Shown piece after piece: positions 23,257-35,224 of a DNA stretch of 61,620 nt (within the stretch, counting starts at the first letter, position 1; every line of letters starts with the position of its first letter). The position numbers and the translations under genes were made by a program. Source of the stretch: Gnetum montanum (taxonomy: Eukaryota > Streptophyta > Gnetopsida > Gnetales > Gnetaceae). Under the pieces are notes generated by a model, which saw only the letters and a list, made by a program, of their open reading frames with translations, had not been told where the DNA came from and searched no databases. The stretch spans positions 1 to 61,620 of the forward strand of contig MNCI01000898.1 in the NCBI GenBank assembly GCA_015680685.1. Reading direction: 5' to 3'.

Positions 23257-24151
23257 TGATGAGTGTCAAAGTGTTGCATCAATGGACCCTTGTTGATGTG
23301 GCCTTGTCGATGAGCTCCCATCGATGGGGTCTCATTTACGTGGTCTTGCCCTATCGATGGGGCTATGTAAACATAGTATTTGCTACATCTATGGGGCTCT
23401 GTCAACATAGTACTATACCAAAAATTATAAATACAAGCTCCCCAATCATGTTTATGCATTAGAAGTCATAGTAGTAGCAGAGCTCTTGTAGTTTGTTCAT
23501 TTGAAAGTTAGAATATTTTCCTGAGTACTCACAACAAGAATTATTGAGTGTACAGATCTTTATTCGAGAACTATTGTACCTGAACCACACCAATGTGTAT
23601 AAAAATAAAGATGAGTTTTTTGATAAACCTTGCAACATTCTCAGTAATTAAGCTAATTAAGTGATTAAGTAAGAGAAGATAAATAGGTTAAATACATAAG
23701 TATGATCACTTCGAGCTTAAACATGTATTTGCTTGGTAATCCCAACAGTGCTATTGCTTGGTGCACCTAGTAGCATAGCACTTGGTAACCCGACAGTGAA
23801 TACATGGGTTTAGGATGTGTATAGAAAGTGGGACTGGATGCTTATGTTAGGACTAGTTATAGATTAGTCAGTTAGTTAAATTAAGTTAGTTATTAAATTA
23901 CTTCACCTTTCACTTTAAGCACCAAGAACATAAAACATAAAATAATAAAAAACATATATCTCAATTACACTTAATCATACCATGTGCATCACCAATGTAA
24001 TTGGGAAGACAACGAATGACCTTAGGACAAGGTTCACTTCCTAGAAAACTAAAGTATCAGAAACTATAGAGTCCACGGAATTTAACCGAATCATGTATGA
24101 ATGCTTTGTGATTTGTATGTTTGGGTGTAGGGGTACCTCAACCACTCATCA
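23257..24151 (+). repeat. 3' LTR of the old family R body
   Basis: The LTR starts TGATGAGTG and ends CACTCATCA, a perfect 9-base inverted repeat. U3 holds repeats of a phrase containing ATCGATGGGG, followed by a TATA box (TATAAATAC, from 23426). The end TGTAGGGGTACCTCAACCACTCATCA matches the LTRs at 10624 and 60586 apart from single-base changes. Confidence 0.9.
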
Positions 24152-25784
24152 GCTATTTCAAGTTGCCCCTCCAATATAATGCACTTGTTCTTTTCTTCTA
24201 GTAGCTTTGACTGGGTTGTAATGATTGTATCCAGAAGATCAAAGATATCTATAATTAGTTGCCTAGTTTCCATGAGTTAATCTAGTAACTCCTCATGCTA
24301 AGCTATGCTCAATCTATCACTAACTATTCCTGCGAACATTTACACATCTTTAAGTGTAGAAACATCTGATACAGATGTCATAGGTGCATTCAAGGCTTCA
24401 AAAATTCTATCAACAATCACCTCTACTATTGTCTCTTGTCCATGGTGCTATATCACCAAGACAATTGACCCCTTACCCTCCTCCAAACATACCAAAAAAT
24501 TAGTGGCATTCCTAAAGATTTCTAGGAATTTTTGTTGTTGTGAGAGAGATACCATTACCTCAAGGGTGTTGGGATCCAATCTCATAAGTAGCTACATTCT
24601 TTGGACTAAGAAAATTATCCCACCTCCCTTCATCTAACTAATGGGTTGAGCCACTTCATTGAGGTGACTCATCATTGGACGATACATAGATGGGTCACCA
24701 CCACTCATGCTTGTTCACTACTCTTACTCTCACAAAAGTTGCTCTTGGATCTTGTGCATGTGCTCAAGAGCAATGTGGATCTCTAGCTTTGTTTCATGAG
24801 TGGGTGGTGGAGCTAGTGGTTGCTTCTTCTCTTCCTTAGTCATAGCAGGGGTCTTATCCTTCATCATTTTTGGCTAGGAGGCAACATGAGCATGCCTAAT
24901 TGTGTGATTAGCATAGCAGACTATCTTTGCAATTTTGAATAGTTTTCAGATAAGGCATGGAAAGGGTAAGGTCTTCCTTCCATGTTTTTTTTCTTGAATT
25001 GCTTCTCTATCTCTAGATAGATTAGCTTTGGAAGGTTCATAGGGAATTTCCCATTCAAAGTGGCACACACACAAGTAGAGAAAATGGTCACCTTATTGGG
25101 TCTCACCATCAGATTGAGGTGGTAGGCTACTATCTTAAGATATACATGCTCCATTGATATGAGTGCATCATAATCCTTGTGATCCACCCCATAACATTGA
25201 TGGGTCCACTCCTTTACCTTTGAATCTACTTGTATGGAGATCTCTGCCAAATTTGTTCTAATATTAGGCAACCCAAGGGCCTATGCAATGACCTCCATTG
25301 AGTAGGACATGTAAATGTACTTGATCTTCACAATGGCTCCCACCTACCCATCATTCCAAAAGAGATATATCTCTCCCATGTACCATTCCCTACTAGAAGT
25401 GATGAGCAGCCACATGGAAGAGTTCTACAACTACATTTTGACTTTTTTTGGAGCATGTTCTAAGAATGGTCCAAAGTTCAATTCTTAGAGAACTAAATGT
25501 TGGATGTCATGAGGCTTGATTTGATCAAGGTAGGCTTGAGTTAATGTGACCTTAAGTCTTGGCACTGGTGCTAGTACCTCATCTTGATGGAATTTCTCAA
25601 TTATGACCACTTCTTTGGGAATCTATCAAACAAATTCCACTTTGGACACCTCTCAAAGAGGTCCTATCACAAGAGTTTTTACTACCTGTTCTTGGGCTTA
25701 TTCTTGTTGATCTCTTTCAACTCTAGGTTGTTTGTCCCTTGGTTAGGATGGTCGTCCTTCTTGCAAGCATTTGGATTTAGGTGC
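24152..25784 (-). pseudogene. extra post-pol gene, 5' part (minus copy)
   Basis: Minus-strand ATG at 25784 opens an MAPKSKCLQEG-like start that matches the plus-strand gene at 20195. The best open stretch is 25271-24921 (116 codons), with VAYHLNLMVRPNKVTIFSTCVCATLNGKFP-type sequence (quoted in parts: HLNLMVRPNKVTIF, NGKFPMNLPKLIYLEIEKQF), aligned with 20840-20990 of the plus copy. The later LPFPCLIKKL motif is altered. Similarity runs up to 24152, which equals about 21795 in the plus copy, and then ends abruptly at the LTR. Because this peptide stretch is conserved between two independently decaying copies, the gene was probably protein-coding. Function unknown. Confidence 0.68.
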
Positions 25785-27830
25785 CATCTGTAATCACAAT
25801 ATGACCAAAGATTAGCACTTAATGTGTAACTTTGAAATATTTGGAATACCTTATCTCTTAGGGTAGTTACACTTGGCTAAGTTGTGATCATGGTTGGTTT
25901 GATTATTTTAATATTATTTTATTATTACATGATTAAATAGGTTACTAGAGTGTGTTGGAAGGGTTTAACTCTAATTAATTAGTATTTGAATATTATTGAT
26001 TCATTAAACTCATGGGAGGAGTTAGAAAATTGTTTGAAAAATTTAGTCATTGGAAACCTAAGGTTTGTGGCCCTTACAACATAGAACATATCTTTGGAAG
26101 CTACATGACTAAAAAATTTGGAGAATCAAACAAACGATTTGAAAGTTATAGGCTCTAGAAGGTTTTGAGCTCTAAAAAATTACAAAAACTCCCCTTATGT
26201 TTGAAGAAAATGGCAAAAAATTCCTAAATGATGGGTGTTATATAGAGTTTTTTCCATGAGTTAACTAGGCCTAGTTGACATGACTATTGATCATAGTTGA
26301 CCAATTCAAAATTCGAAAAAGACAAGGATTTTTTTAGTGAAATTGGAATCAAATAAAAGCCCAAAAAGCCAAGAACACGATGAGACACATAAAGAGGACT
26401 TGATATTTCACAAAAGATGAAGATTGATTAGAGAAATTCCTTAAGGAGCACATAGTTAAATGCAACCAATGGGGAATGCAAGAGATTTGATTACCAAAAT
26501 GCCTAAGGATAAGTGACTTAACTAACCCAACCAAGAGACATGCAAGTGGATCCTCTCCATAGCAGGTTTATGCCATTTTGCCCTTGCATAACCTCAACTA
26601 AGAAGTTTGTGCACCCCACAATTGATTAATGGTTACAAAAAGTTAAGGACTGAATCCGAAAGGATTATTTAATAATTTCAACACATCAAACTAAGATATT
26701 AAGAAAAACATGAAAATCAACAATGAGGTGAGTTATGGAAAGCATTGATAGATGAGAGAGGAAGTGGAATGAAATTCCTAATCATGGTCACATGAAGTCC
26801 CTTGTGGATTTTATGGTTACATGATAAAGTCTATCCTTAGTCCAAATCAAAACTAACCACTTTTAGTGACTTTGCATGCTACTCTAGGACTAGATCACCC
26901 TCTCAAAATACAAGAATTCTCCCACAAATCAAACACTATTCCTTATTAGAGAAGAAAAGAGAAGCAGGAAGTGAGAAAGGGCCTTAGTTAGAGGGGACCT
27001 TTAGGCATGGGTAACATGTCTTTGTAGTTCCATAACTAGTGCTTATAGCCCATTATTTTTTCTAAGGGGTGCACTTTGAATTCTCATCATGTTTTTTTTT
27101 CTTTAAGAATTCTATGTTTTAATGGATTTTTGGATAGGAACCACACCGTGCAAAGACTTATTCAACTTTTTATTATTGGTCAACATAGGATGGTAAGAAA
27201 TCCATGAAAAACACGTATGCTTCTAAGTGAGTAAAGAGGCATAAAGAGTACTAAGTTCCCTTAAAGTCACAACCTTTCCAAACCTTTGAATCTTTCCCAA
27301 GTTTGGAAACTACCAAGGTCTTTGTTAAAGTTTCATTAATGAAAAAAGGGACCTCGTATTTCCAAAACAAAGAAAAATATAGAGCTTGCAGATGTGTAGA
27401 TGACATGGACTCACTACTTGAATCATGAGAAAGAAACTTTGTCTTAGTCACCAGTCATCAAAATTCAAAAGTAGAAACTAGACATTAGTAATAAAAAACA
27501 TTAGGTGCAAACCATCATTGGCAAAAAAACTATAGCATCATTGTGTCCTATTTGCAAAAAAGTAATTTTATTAGAAAACTAAGAAAATTCACACCAAAAT
27601 AAAGAAAAATATAAAAAAAATTGTAAAATATTCAAGAAAAATAAAAAATGCTAATGATTTTCTAAAACAAAAATTTGAAAAAATAACAAAGTGTAAAACA
27701 AAAAAGTATAAAAACAAAGTGTAAAACAGAAAGGTGTAAAACAAAATAATAGAAAAACTAAAGATCTATTGTAATGATTAGCATAGATGGCCATCTCCCC
27801 CATGACTAAGTTGGAAGAAGGAGATTCTAA
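25785..27830 (-). other. post-pol spacer of copy 3
   Basis: AT-rich, without a supported gene. Parts at about 26700-27600 match 18600-19400 of the plus copy in reverse complement. A run of A-rich sequence at 27590-27770 corresponds to the T-rich stretch after integrase in the plus copy (18360-18550). Confidence 0.65.
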
Positions 27831-29160
27831 AAATTAAGCGAGATTGTCCATTTGAGGAGGCGTTGATTTCACGGGCTTGCTTAGGCTCATGGAATGGCTT
27901 AACTTGTTACATGTTAGCCAATTTTTTTTTGTTTAGGCTCTTAGGTTTGTAGATTAACATGGACCCAAAAGGAAAGGTTTCATAAATAATATAAAGCCCT
28001 TCCCAGAATGTTTGGAACTTAGTGCATTGAGGTATGTGTGTGGGGTTTTAGTAAAGGACCTTATCTCTAGGTTTAAATTTGACTTTCCTTATTCTAAGGT
28101 CATGCAATTGTTTGTTGAATGCCTTGTGCACTTCATTCAATGATAGGACCACCAATCTATTTTCATCTAGCACATTAAGGTTGATCAATCTTTCTTTCTA
28201 TGCTAGGCTAAGGTCAAGGTCAAGGTCACAAGCTATTGAAAGTGTATAGAGCTTAGATTAGATAAGAAGAGTTGGTGATTTTCCAGACACCAACTCATAG
28301 GGGGAGTAACCTATAGGGAGTTTCCATAGGGAGAGTATATAGCTTTACTTGATCATTGGCTTGGGGATGGTAGAATGTTATTATTTTATGTTCAACCTCC
28401 AAGCATTGCATGAGCTTGTGAAAAGTAGCACCTATAAAATAAGTACCATTATCAGAAATTAGTGAATATGGCACTCCAAACCTATTAACAACAATCTATT
28501 GTACAACTCATGCAATCATGGAAGATGTACAATTGGTGATGGCTATTATTTCTACCCATTTGATATAATAACAATAGTGACTATTATATACATCTTTCCA
28601 TTTGACATGGGCATGATGGAAACCATGAAGTCTATGCCATAGATGTTGAAGGGTTCTAATGGTTGGATCCACTATTGAGGTTCATCCATTCAAGTGGTCA
28701 TCCCACCATTTTTTTGAGAGCATTCACAAAAGCATATGAATTGGTGAGCATCCTTGAAGATTTTTCACCAATAATACCTTGCCATTAGGATCTTAATGGT
28801 CATGTGTCTCCCTACATAGTAGCCCTCATTAGGACCCTCATAAGCATCTTAGAGAACATGCAGTTGAGCAGCATCAGGAGCACACCAATGAACTAGTTCA
28901 TCGACGCATATCTTCTAAAGGTGTCCATTGATTTCCATGAAGTGTTTGGCCTAATGAAGAAACTATTATTTCTTCTGGTGATCCAAGTCTTGTGACATCA
29001 CTTAAGTGAGAAGATAAGTGAGGATGCCATCATACCATGTAAGTTCACTGGGCACTTGTTCATTTATTGCACTAGCAAATAAGAGTTCATCAAGAAATTG
29101 GTCAAAGAGCAAGCTCTCCTCCTCTTTGTTATTTCATTGTAACCAAGACAAGTGATTAGT
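27831..29160 (-). pseudogene. integrase (minus copy), degenerate
   Basis: On the minus strand, HQFICFCECSQKNGG near 28720 is the zinc-binding part, in which one Cys of the pair may be shifted. IYGIDFMVSIMPMSNGK follows near 28610 for the start of the core, and YHPQANDQV near 28370 for the third catalytic segment, in which the Glu region is cut by a deletion before the TLPMETPYRLLPL-like sequence near 28330. Compared with the plus copy it lacks part of the sequence between the core and the C-terminus. Not functional. Confidence 0.78.
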
Positions 29161-29164
29161 AACC

Positions 29165-29530
29165 ATTTTCTCACTTCCCTTTCAACCTACCATTGTAAGA
29201 TCAAACCCTTGCAAGATCACTAGCCACCATATGACACGAGGGCTTACCATTAGCTCATTTATAAGAAAGTGAATGGCACTATGGTCAGTATCCACAAACA
29301 CTTTGTATCCAAGCATGTAGTGCCTAAATTTCTCCAAAACATACATCACCACCATTAACGCTTTTGCCATTTTTGTGTAGTTAAGTTGTGCACCCACAAT
29401 GCTTCAACTTGTGCAGTGGATATAATAAGAACATTTCTAATTATCCAACTACATAAGCACAACTCCTAAGGCATAGATTGATGTGTCTATCATGATGTGA
29501 AATGGACAAGACTAATCAAGTGCTTGTAGA
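29165..29530 (-). pseudogene. RNase H domain (minus copy)
   Basis: The minus-strand frame 29397-29182 reads LNYTKMAKALMVVMYVLEKFRHYMLGYKVFVDTDHSAIHFLINELM, quoted here in parts: VLEKFRHYMLGYKVF and TDHSAIHFL. The D-H-S segment (VDTDHSA) retains the acidic residue that the plus copy has lost. It lies directly between RT and integrase, as in all gypsy pol genes. Confidence 0.82.
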
Positions 29531-30420
29531 ATTGGAGTTTCTATAAGCTTCTCCTTAAGTTGCTAGAATTGTTTTTTCATTCCTTGGTCCATATGAATGG
29601 AGCATCTTTCTTTGTCAGCTCAATCAATAGGTTTGCAATCTTAAAGAAGTTTTCTATGAATCACCAGTAGTAGCCAATGTGTCCAAAGAATGACCAGACA
29701 TCTTTAATGATTTTTGGCTGATGGGTTATTCCTTGATGATCCTAATCTTTTTAGGGTCCACCTCAATCCCTGCTTGTGAGATTTTTTGCCCCAACATAAT
29801 TCCCTCTTAGACCACCATATGGCTCTTTTGCCAATTAAATTGAAGATTTATCTGTAGACACCTTTTAAGCACTTGCTCAAGGCCATCTAGGGCTTTCTCA
29901 AATGTAGCACCATAGGTGGAAAAGTCATTCATGAAGACTTCCATCCCATTACCAATTTTTTGCTAAACAAATGCTCAGGACAAGGTGTTGGAATGTTGCA
30001 GGGGCATTGCATAGACCAAAAGGCATATTTTTACATGCAAAGTTCACCCAGGGACTTATTAGTGTTGTTTTGGCCTAATCTTCAAGTGATATCTGAATAT
30101 GGTTATAGCCACTATAACCATGCCCAGAGATAGTGTCTAACACTTGGTATACAAATGGCAATGGGAAATGATCTTTATAGGTTGTCATGTTCAATAACCT
30201 GAAGTCAATACAGACCTGCCACTTACCACTTTTCATTAGCACAATTACAAGTGGACTAATCCACTCTCTATCTACAATTGGATAGGTGAACCTTGCCTTG
30301 AGAAGTTATTCAATTTTCTCTTTGACAACCTACTTCAATTTGGGGTTCAACTACGACTACAACTACCTCTTTGGCTTGATGAAAGGATCTGTATAGATGC
30401 AATGCTCGTAGATTCAAGGA
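29531..30420 (-). pseudogene. reverse transcriptase (minus copy), degenerate
   Basis: Motifs aligned with 15700-16400 of the plus copy are readable on the minus strand: a VPKK-equivalent region near 30240 (changed), LPFVYQVL-like sequence near 30160, a YNHIQISLE-like block near 30080, and the catalytic box near 29935 where FMNDF replaces FMDDF, so the first catalytic Asp is Asn. LQFNWQKSHMVV and GIEVDPKKIRIIKE follow (29850-29740). Inactive. Confidence 0.83.
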
Positions 30421-30879
30421 TCAATCTTTGTGAGTTTAGGATATGACCAAGCAAAGACTGTTGGCTAATTGTTGACCACCTTCAACAACATCCTTTTCTA
30501 CTTAGGAGCAAGGTTGACATTGATTAGTACAAATTTACCATTTTTTCAAAAATGCATATTGCATGCCAGTAGGTAGAAGTTTCAACTCTAAGGACTCATG
30601 TTTAAAATTTTTAAGGATTTTCAACTCTCCCCAATTGGTATCATCAAGTTTATTATCGAAGAGTTGGTGATGAGCTTGCTCTAGTTCATCCATGCCTTCA
30701 ACATAGGCACAAGTTAGGCTCTTAGTAGGTTCCATGCAAATTTTTCTACTTTTAGAATCATCTATCAACCATTGGATGTCCTCCTATTTTCTGGTTGCTA
30801 CATATAAGTACTTTTGGATTTTAGATTCATTTTCACATTGTCTACATGCTTTGATTGATGTACTTTTGATAGATCAAAG

Positions 30880-31360
30880 TTTCTACATACAGTTGCACCG
30901 AGTATCACTATACGTGATGCATGGAACTCTTTTTTTCTCCATCTTTCTAAATGCATTTTACTTGGAAATCTCCAAGGAAAGATCTCTAATGCCCATTCAG
31001 TCATCAATAGTACTTAACCAAGCCCTTCCCATAATGATTGGAAAGTTTCCCTTGTAATTGTCAATCTTAATCACTAGGAAATTGATAGGATATGATCATC
31101 CACAAATAGTAGTCACAATGTCCTTCACTAATCCCAAGGAAATAGTGATGGGATGATCTACCAATTCTAAACAGATGTTTCTCTTCTTAAGATTAGGTGG
31201 CTTCCGAGCTTGGTACATTTTATGGGAGATCAAGTTGATACCAAAACTTGAATCAAGAAGAGCCTTGCATGGCTCATTTCTAGCAATCTAAAAATATATG
31301 AGAGGACTACCAAGATCAGCCCTTTTCTTGGGAAGGTTTCCAGCCTTGATCCAATTAGAT
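30880..31360 (-). pseudogene. retropepsin-like protease (minus copy)
   Basis: On the minus strand near 31255-31215 reads ALLDSSFGINLISHKMYQA, the retropepsin active-site segment, with Ser in place of the Gly after DS. The conserved downstream block IRDLSLEISK... appears near 30990-30960. Matches the proteases at 1400 and 14773. Confidence 0.72.
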
Positions 31361-31379
31361 ATAACATGGGTTAACATGA

Positions 31380-33818
31380 TCATGTAGATCTTAGAAGGTA
31401 TGAAAGGCTCTTGAAAGGAATGGATGCAAAGAATAAAGGAGACATAGGGCAACCAACTGCATGAATCGGTGAGGGTTTTGTAGGGCTATTGGTTTGGAAG
31501 AAAGATCTTTTAAGGGATCTAATTTCCAAACCACTCAGCTAAGGAATCAGTTGTAAACTAATAACCCTACTAATGTTATGTTGCTATAGCTATGAAAGAA
31601 TTTCACCCTACATGGATAGAGTAGGTGGTAATTGGGTTAGTGATAGAGGGACATGTGCTAAAGGATGAGGAGGATGATAAGGATATGGGGATTTCCCTCT
31701 AGGAGATGGAGAATGAGTCCTGTAGTGCTCTGTAGGGTAATAGTGATGCTGGAAGGAAGCATGACTAGAAGAGTCATGTAGAGACATGAGTTGCTGAACA
31801 TAGTATCCATATGGATTAGGTTATTTGTAAGAGTACTACTACCTTGGTGATGACATTCCCCACAGTACTACTTGTACAGTTGTGGTAGAGCTCCACTTGG
31901 ATAATAAGCTTGTTGTTGTTGGTGGAACTACCTTAGGTTTCCTTTAGGATAAGGCAACCTTCTAGGTTCTTACCTTCATGCCAGTTTGGGATTTAAAGTA
32001 TACACCCTAGATTTCTGTAAGTGTGACATAACAAGGCAACATCCCTTAGGATGTTCATATTGGTAGATGACACACTCACCATCATCATTTAATTCTAACT
32101 CCACAACCTCTTCTATTGCAGCAGCCTTACCTTTACCCATTTGGTAGACATGTTCAACTTCATTCCTTCTCTTGCTATCATGATCACTACCTTGCTCTTT
32201 CGATTCTTCTACAATTTTAAGAGGAGTTTGAAATTTTTCATCCAAGCTTCCCACATTTTGTCAACCTTAGTCAAAATTTCAAACATAGATTTTTGAATTG
32301 GCAATGTTTTTTGCCACATCACTTCATCAAGTGATGCCTCCTCCTCACTATCATAGAATTGGACCTCCCTTTTTCTAATGGAAGGATCCTAGTTATACTC
32401 CTTAGCACTTTCCCATTTTCTCAACTCACCTTCTTCTTTTGCAACCTATTCAATCAACCTTTGTATCTAACAGACTCTTAGTTTTGATAGTCTCCCTTGG
32501 GCATAGACCTCAAGATTTTTTCTCATTTCTGATTGGATCCCATCTATGATGTGACAAAGCTACTTTTGCTAAGAATAACCATGGATAGGACATCAATGCA
32601 AAAGGAAATAATACTTTCCCATGGTTGCACCCAAAGGTTCATGTGTTCCTTGTCACTAGCCTTGGATTTTCTTTCTCAAATTGGACACTCTAGAGTATGT
32701 CTTATATTTTTCATTGAACAACTCGGGTATTGTACTCTATCTATAAATTAATTCTGGCTCCAAGGAGCAATACAAACTTTCTACTTCTTTTGTGAGTGTC
32801 CTAGGAAATAGCTTAAGTTTTTGCCAATCATTTTCTATGTTCTACAAGGCACAAGCATCATGAAAGACTTAAATATGGGTCTATNNNNNNNNNNNNNNNN
32901 NNNNNNNNNNNNNNNNNNNNNNNNNNNNNNNNCCCCCTCCCCAACCAAAATCTGGGGATATTATTCATATCCAACCTCTTGATTCTGCTATCTTTCACAT
33001 GCCTGGTTGGAATTTTGACTAACGTTGTGATGTTAATATGGTTAGAGTTGCCAACTAAGGTTCATCATTATCATGATTTTGATGACATATATGATGTCCT
33101 TTGCTACCCCTTCATTCATGGCAAGGCCTACAATCATTGTCCTATCATTCACCTCCATCATAGTTTTGTCCCATACAGTTTTGATCAAATTCAAAGGAGG
33201 AAGAAGAAGATGCAAATAAAGAGGATAAAGAGGGAGAAGGACTGCCACCACCATAGTGTTTTCCATCTCCTCTCTGCTTTTCATGGCCATGATTATCAGG
33301 TTTATCATCATCACAATGCTTGCCCGAGTGCTTACCTTGACTCTCACTTCTACCTAAGCTAGGATTGTTGATAGTGGACTATAAGTGTGGGTTCAAGCCC
33401 CCTTCACTAGAGTCAAGGGGTGGAAAATCTTCATGTTGAGAACCCCTAAAGGGAGGCTAATCCTTGTCATTTTAGTTTAGCATGAACAATGGGTTAGTGA
33501 ATTTTTTCCCTTTCATAGCTTCATGGTGCTTTTCCTGGTGCCAATCTTGTTTGCATTGTGTTTTTGTGGGATGGTAGTCCCAATAGTTATGGTCTTGCCC
33601 ACCTTATTTATCATGGAAATCTTGGATGTCCAACCCCTTAAGAGTTTGGAGTAGCATCCCAGGAACAAATCAGTTATGAGGCAACACAACATTTCCCTCC
33701 ATATCTCTCCACCACAATTGTTCATCTTGATACAAGATGAAGGTAAAATTGGGTACAAACTCATCTAGATGAGTATACACCACTTTGAATTCTTGGGGCA
33801 CTGGCCAATTTGATTCAT
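31380..33818 (-). pseudogene. gag (minus copy), degenerate, with gap
   Basis: Near 33818 a minus-strand ATG starts MNQIGQCPKN, followed by HLDEFVPNFTFILYQDEQLWWRDMEGNVV-like sequence (the DEQLWWRDMEGN part is clearly readable) and a DYHPTKTQ block. The Ser-rich region lies around 33190-33260. The C-terminal region around 32254-31976 contains EQGSDHDSKRRNEVEH and YEHPKGCCLVMSHLQKSRVYTLN, matching 12590-12660. A 48-base gap at 32885-32932 falls inside gag. Stops and frameshifts abound. Confidence 0.8.
32885..32932. other. assembly gap (48 N) inside gag
   Basis: Run of N followed by a C-rich stretch (CCCCCTCCCC) that looks unlike the sister gag copies and may be gap-edge error. Confidence 0.97.
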
Positions 33819-33819
33819 N
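33819..33819. other. single N at a gag/LTR join
   Basis: The LTR end, PBS and leader expected between gag start and LTR are absent exactly at this N, so the join may be an assembly artefact or a real deletion. Confidence 0.9.
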
Positions 33820-34617
33820 AAGTGAATCTAACCATTGCAATCATTGTCTTCCCAATTACACTTGTGAAATGTAAAGGTATGGTTAAGTGCAACTGAGGCA
33901 TATGATTTTTTTCATTTTTATGTTTTATGTTCTAATTTTCCTAAGAATAAAAAATACAGAATTAAAGATATTTAATTTCTAATTTAATCTAACTAGCTAA
34001 TATTTAACTAATCCTAGCATAAGCATTCATTCCCACTTGCTATACACATCCTGAACACATTTAACACTATTGGGTTACCAAACCTTAAGCATAATTGAGA
34101 GTACCAAGCATCAAGCATATACTCAAAGTGGTCATACTTATGTGCTTCGTTTATCACTATTTAATCTAGCTTAATTTCTTACTTAATCAATTATTTAATT
34201 ACTTAAAGCATTAAAAAATTACATAAAATACTAATAGCATAAAGGAAATAATTAATATATTTCAAAGTGCTGCAAGGTTTATCAGAAAGCTCATATTTAT
34301 TGCTACACACATTGTCATGCTGAGGCACAATAGTACTTGAATAAAGATCCATATACTCTTTGACTCCTACTACGGGCACTTAGAAAAATGTTCTAACTTT
34401 CAAATAAAAAAATTGCAAGAGCTTCGCTACAACTATGAGACTTATTCCCATAAATGTGGCTAGTGATAATGTATTTATAGGTGAACATAGATACTTTATC
34501 AATGGGGCCACATCAACACATCAAATCCCAGATCAACATGACCATGTCGATGCAATTGTATCAATGGGGCCACGTCAACGAGGCTTCATTAATGTAACCT
34601 TGGATGCAACTCATTGA
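33820..34617 (-). repeat. LTR remnant of copy 3
   Basis: Minus-strand sequence related to the old LTR at 23257-24151: the R/U5 part aligns (TTGGTACTCTC, GGTAACCCAATAG-type phrases), a TATA box TATAAATACA lies at 34479-34470, and U3 has repeated GATGTGGCCCCATTGAT-like units (34500-34600). About 100 bases at the LTR end are missing at the N. Confidence 0.75.
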
Positions 34618-35224
34618 AAACTATACCAACATGAAACTTTGGCGAATTATAGGTATAGTATAATAACACCTCAAGCATAAATTTCATTTAAGGATTTAAG
34701 AGAATGTCAACAAACATAATTTAAAGTTAAGCTTTAGTTCTATTCTTTCTACTTGGGTTATTTGAACATTTTTTTGCTAGTTAATAAAAGAATAACTCAT
34801 TGGGTAAGCTTGTTGCTTTGTGGGTACTATATTGCGAATTCAACTATAATTAATGCATTGTCATGTCTAATATCATATTTTCTAAGCTATCCTAAAATAT
34901 TGTATTTTCTGTTAGTGATGAGTTATTTCCATTAATCAAACCATGGGGCTTGTGGTTTGCTTAAGTTCTATAAAAGGATTATGTTGTGGGTAAGTTGTTG
35001 AAACCTTAAACAAATTAACTATAGGTACACCCAAATACATATAGTCAACACGATGCATTAGAAATATTATAGAGAAATATAATCATGTTAGATTAGCATG
35101 CCCCCTTGAATTATACTTGTGGCTTACACTCCTGAAAGTATTATGTTGGTAATATGTGAGTTTGAAAACCAAAAATAATTGTAATATAAGTATACCCTAA
35201 GATATATAGTTTAATTAAAAATTT
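34618..35224. other. AT-rich DNA, nothing recognised
   Basis: No gene, LTR or repeat could be supported in this stretch. Confidence 0.5.

Larger units (their letters stand above)
9715..24151 (+). mobile_element. composite family R Ty3/gypsy element (young 5' part joined to old body)
   Basis: The 5' LTR (9715-10624), PBS and first gag (10766 to about 12890) are GC-richer and much better preserved than what follows. From about 12900 a second, older gag begins at an earlier position of the gene, and protease, RT, RNase H, integrase, spacer, post-pol gene, PPT and a 3' LTR (23257-24151) follow. The two LTRs share the TGATGAG start, the CACTCATCA end, a TATAAATA box and related R/U5 sequence, but their U3 parts differ strongly. 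They are therefore not the two LTRs of one insertion. The unit is best read as two related elements fused by recombination or nested truncation. Confidence 0.8.
24152..34617 (-). mobile_element. family R Ty3/gypsy element copy 3 (minus, truncated at 3' end)
   Basis: Read leftward: LTR remnant (34617 to 33820), gag, protease, RT, RNase H, integrase, spacer and the start of the post-pol gene, which stops at 24152 against the outer end of the plus-strand LTR. It keeps the same gene order and spacer as the 12.9-24.15 kb body, in opposite orientation. The 3' end of the post-pol gene, PPT and 3' LTR are missing. Many stops make it inactive. Confidence 0.86.

Noticed and set aside
9715-24151. A single complete LTR retrotransposon with matching LTRs
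   Set aside because: The two LTRs differ greatly in U3, gag is present twice with different divergence, and the bases next to the outer ends show no clear target duplication.
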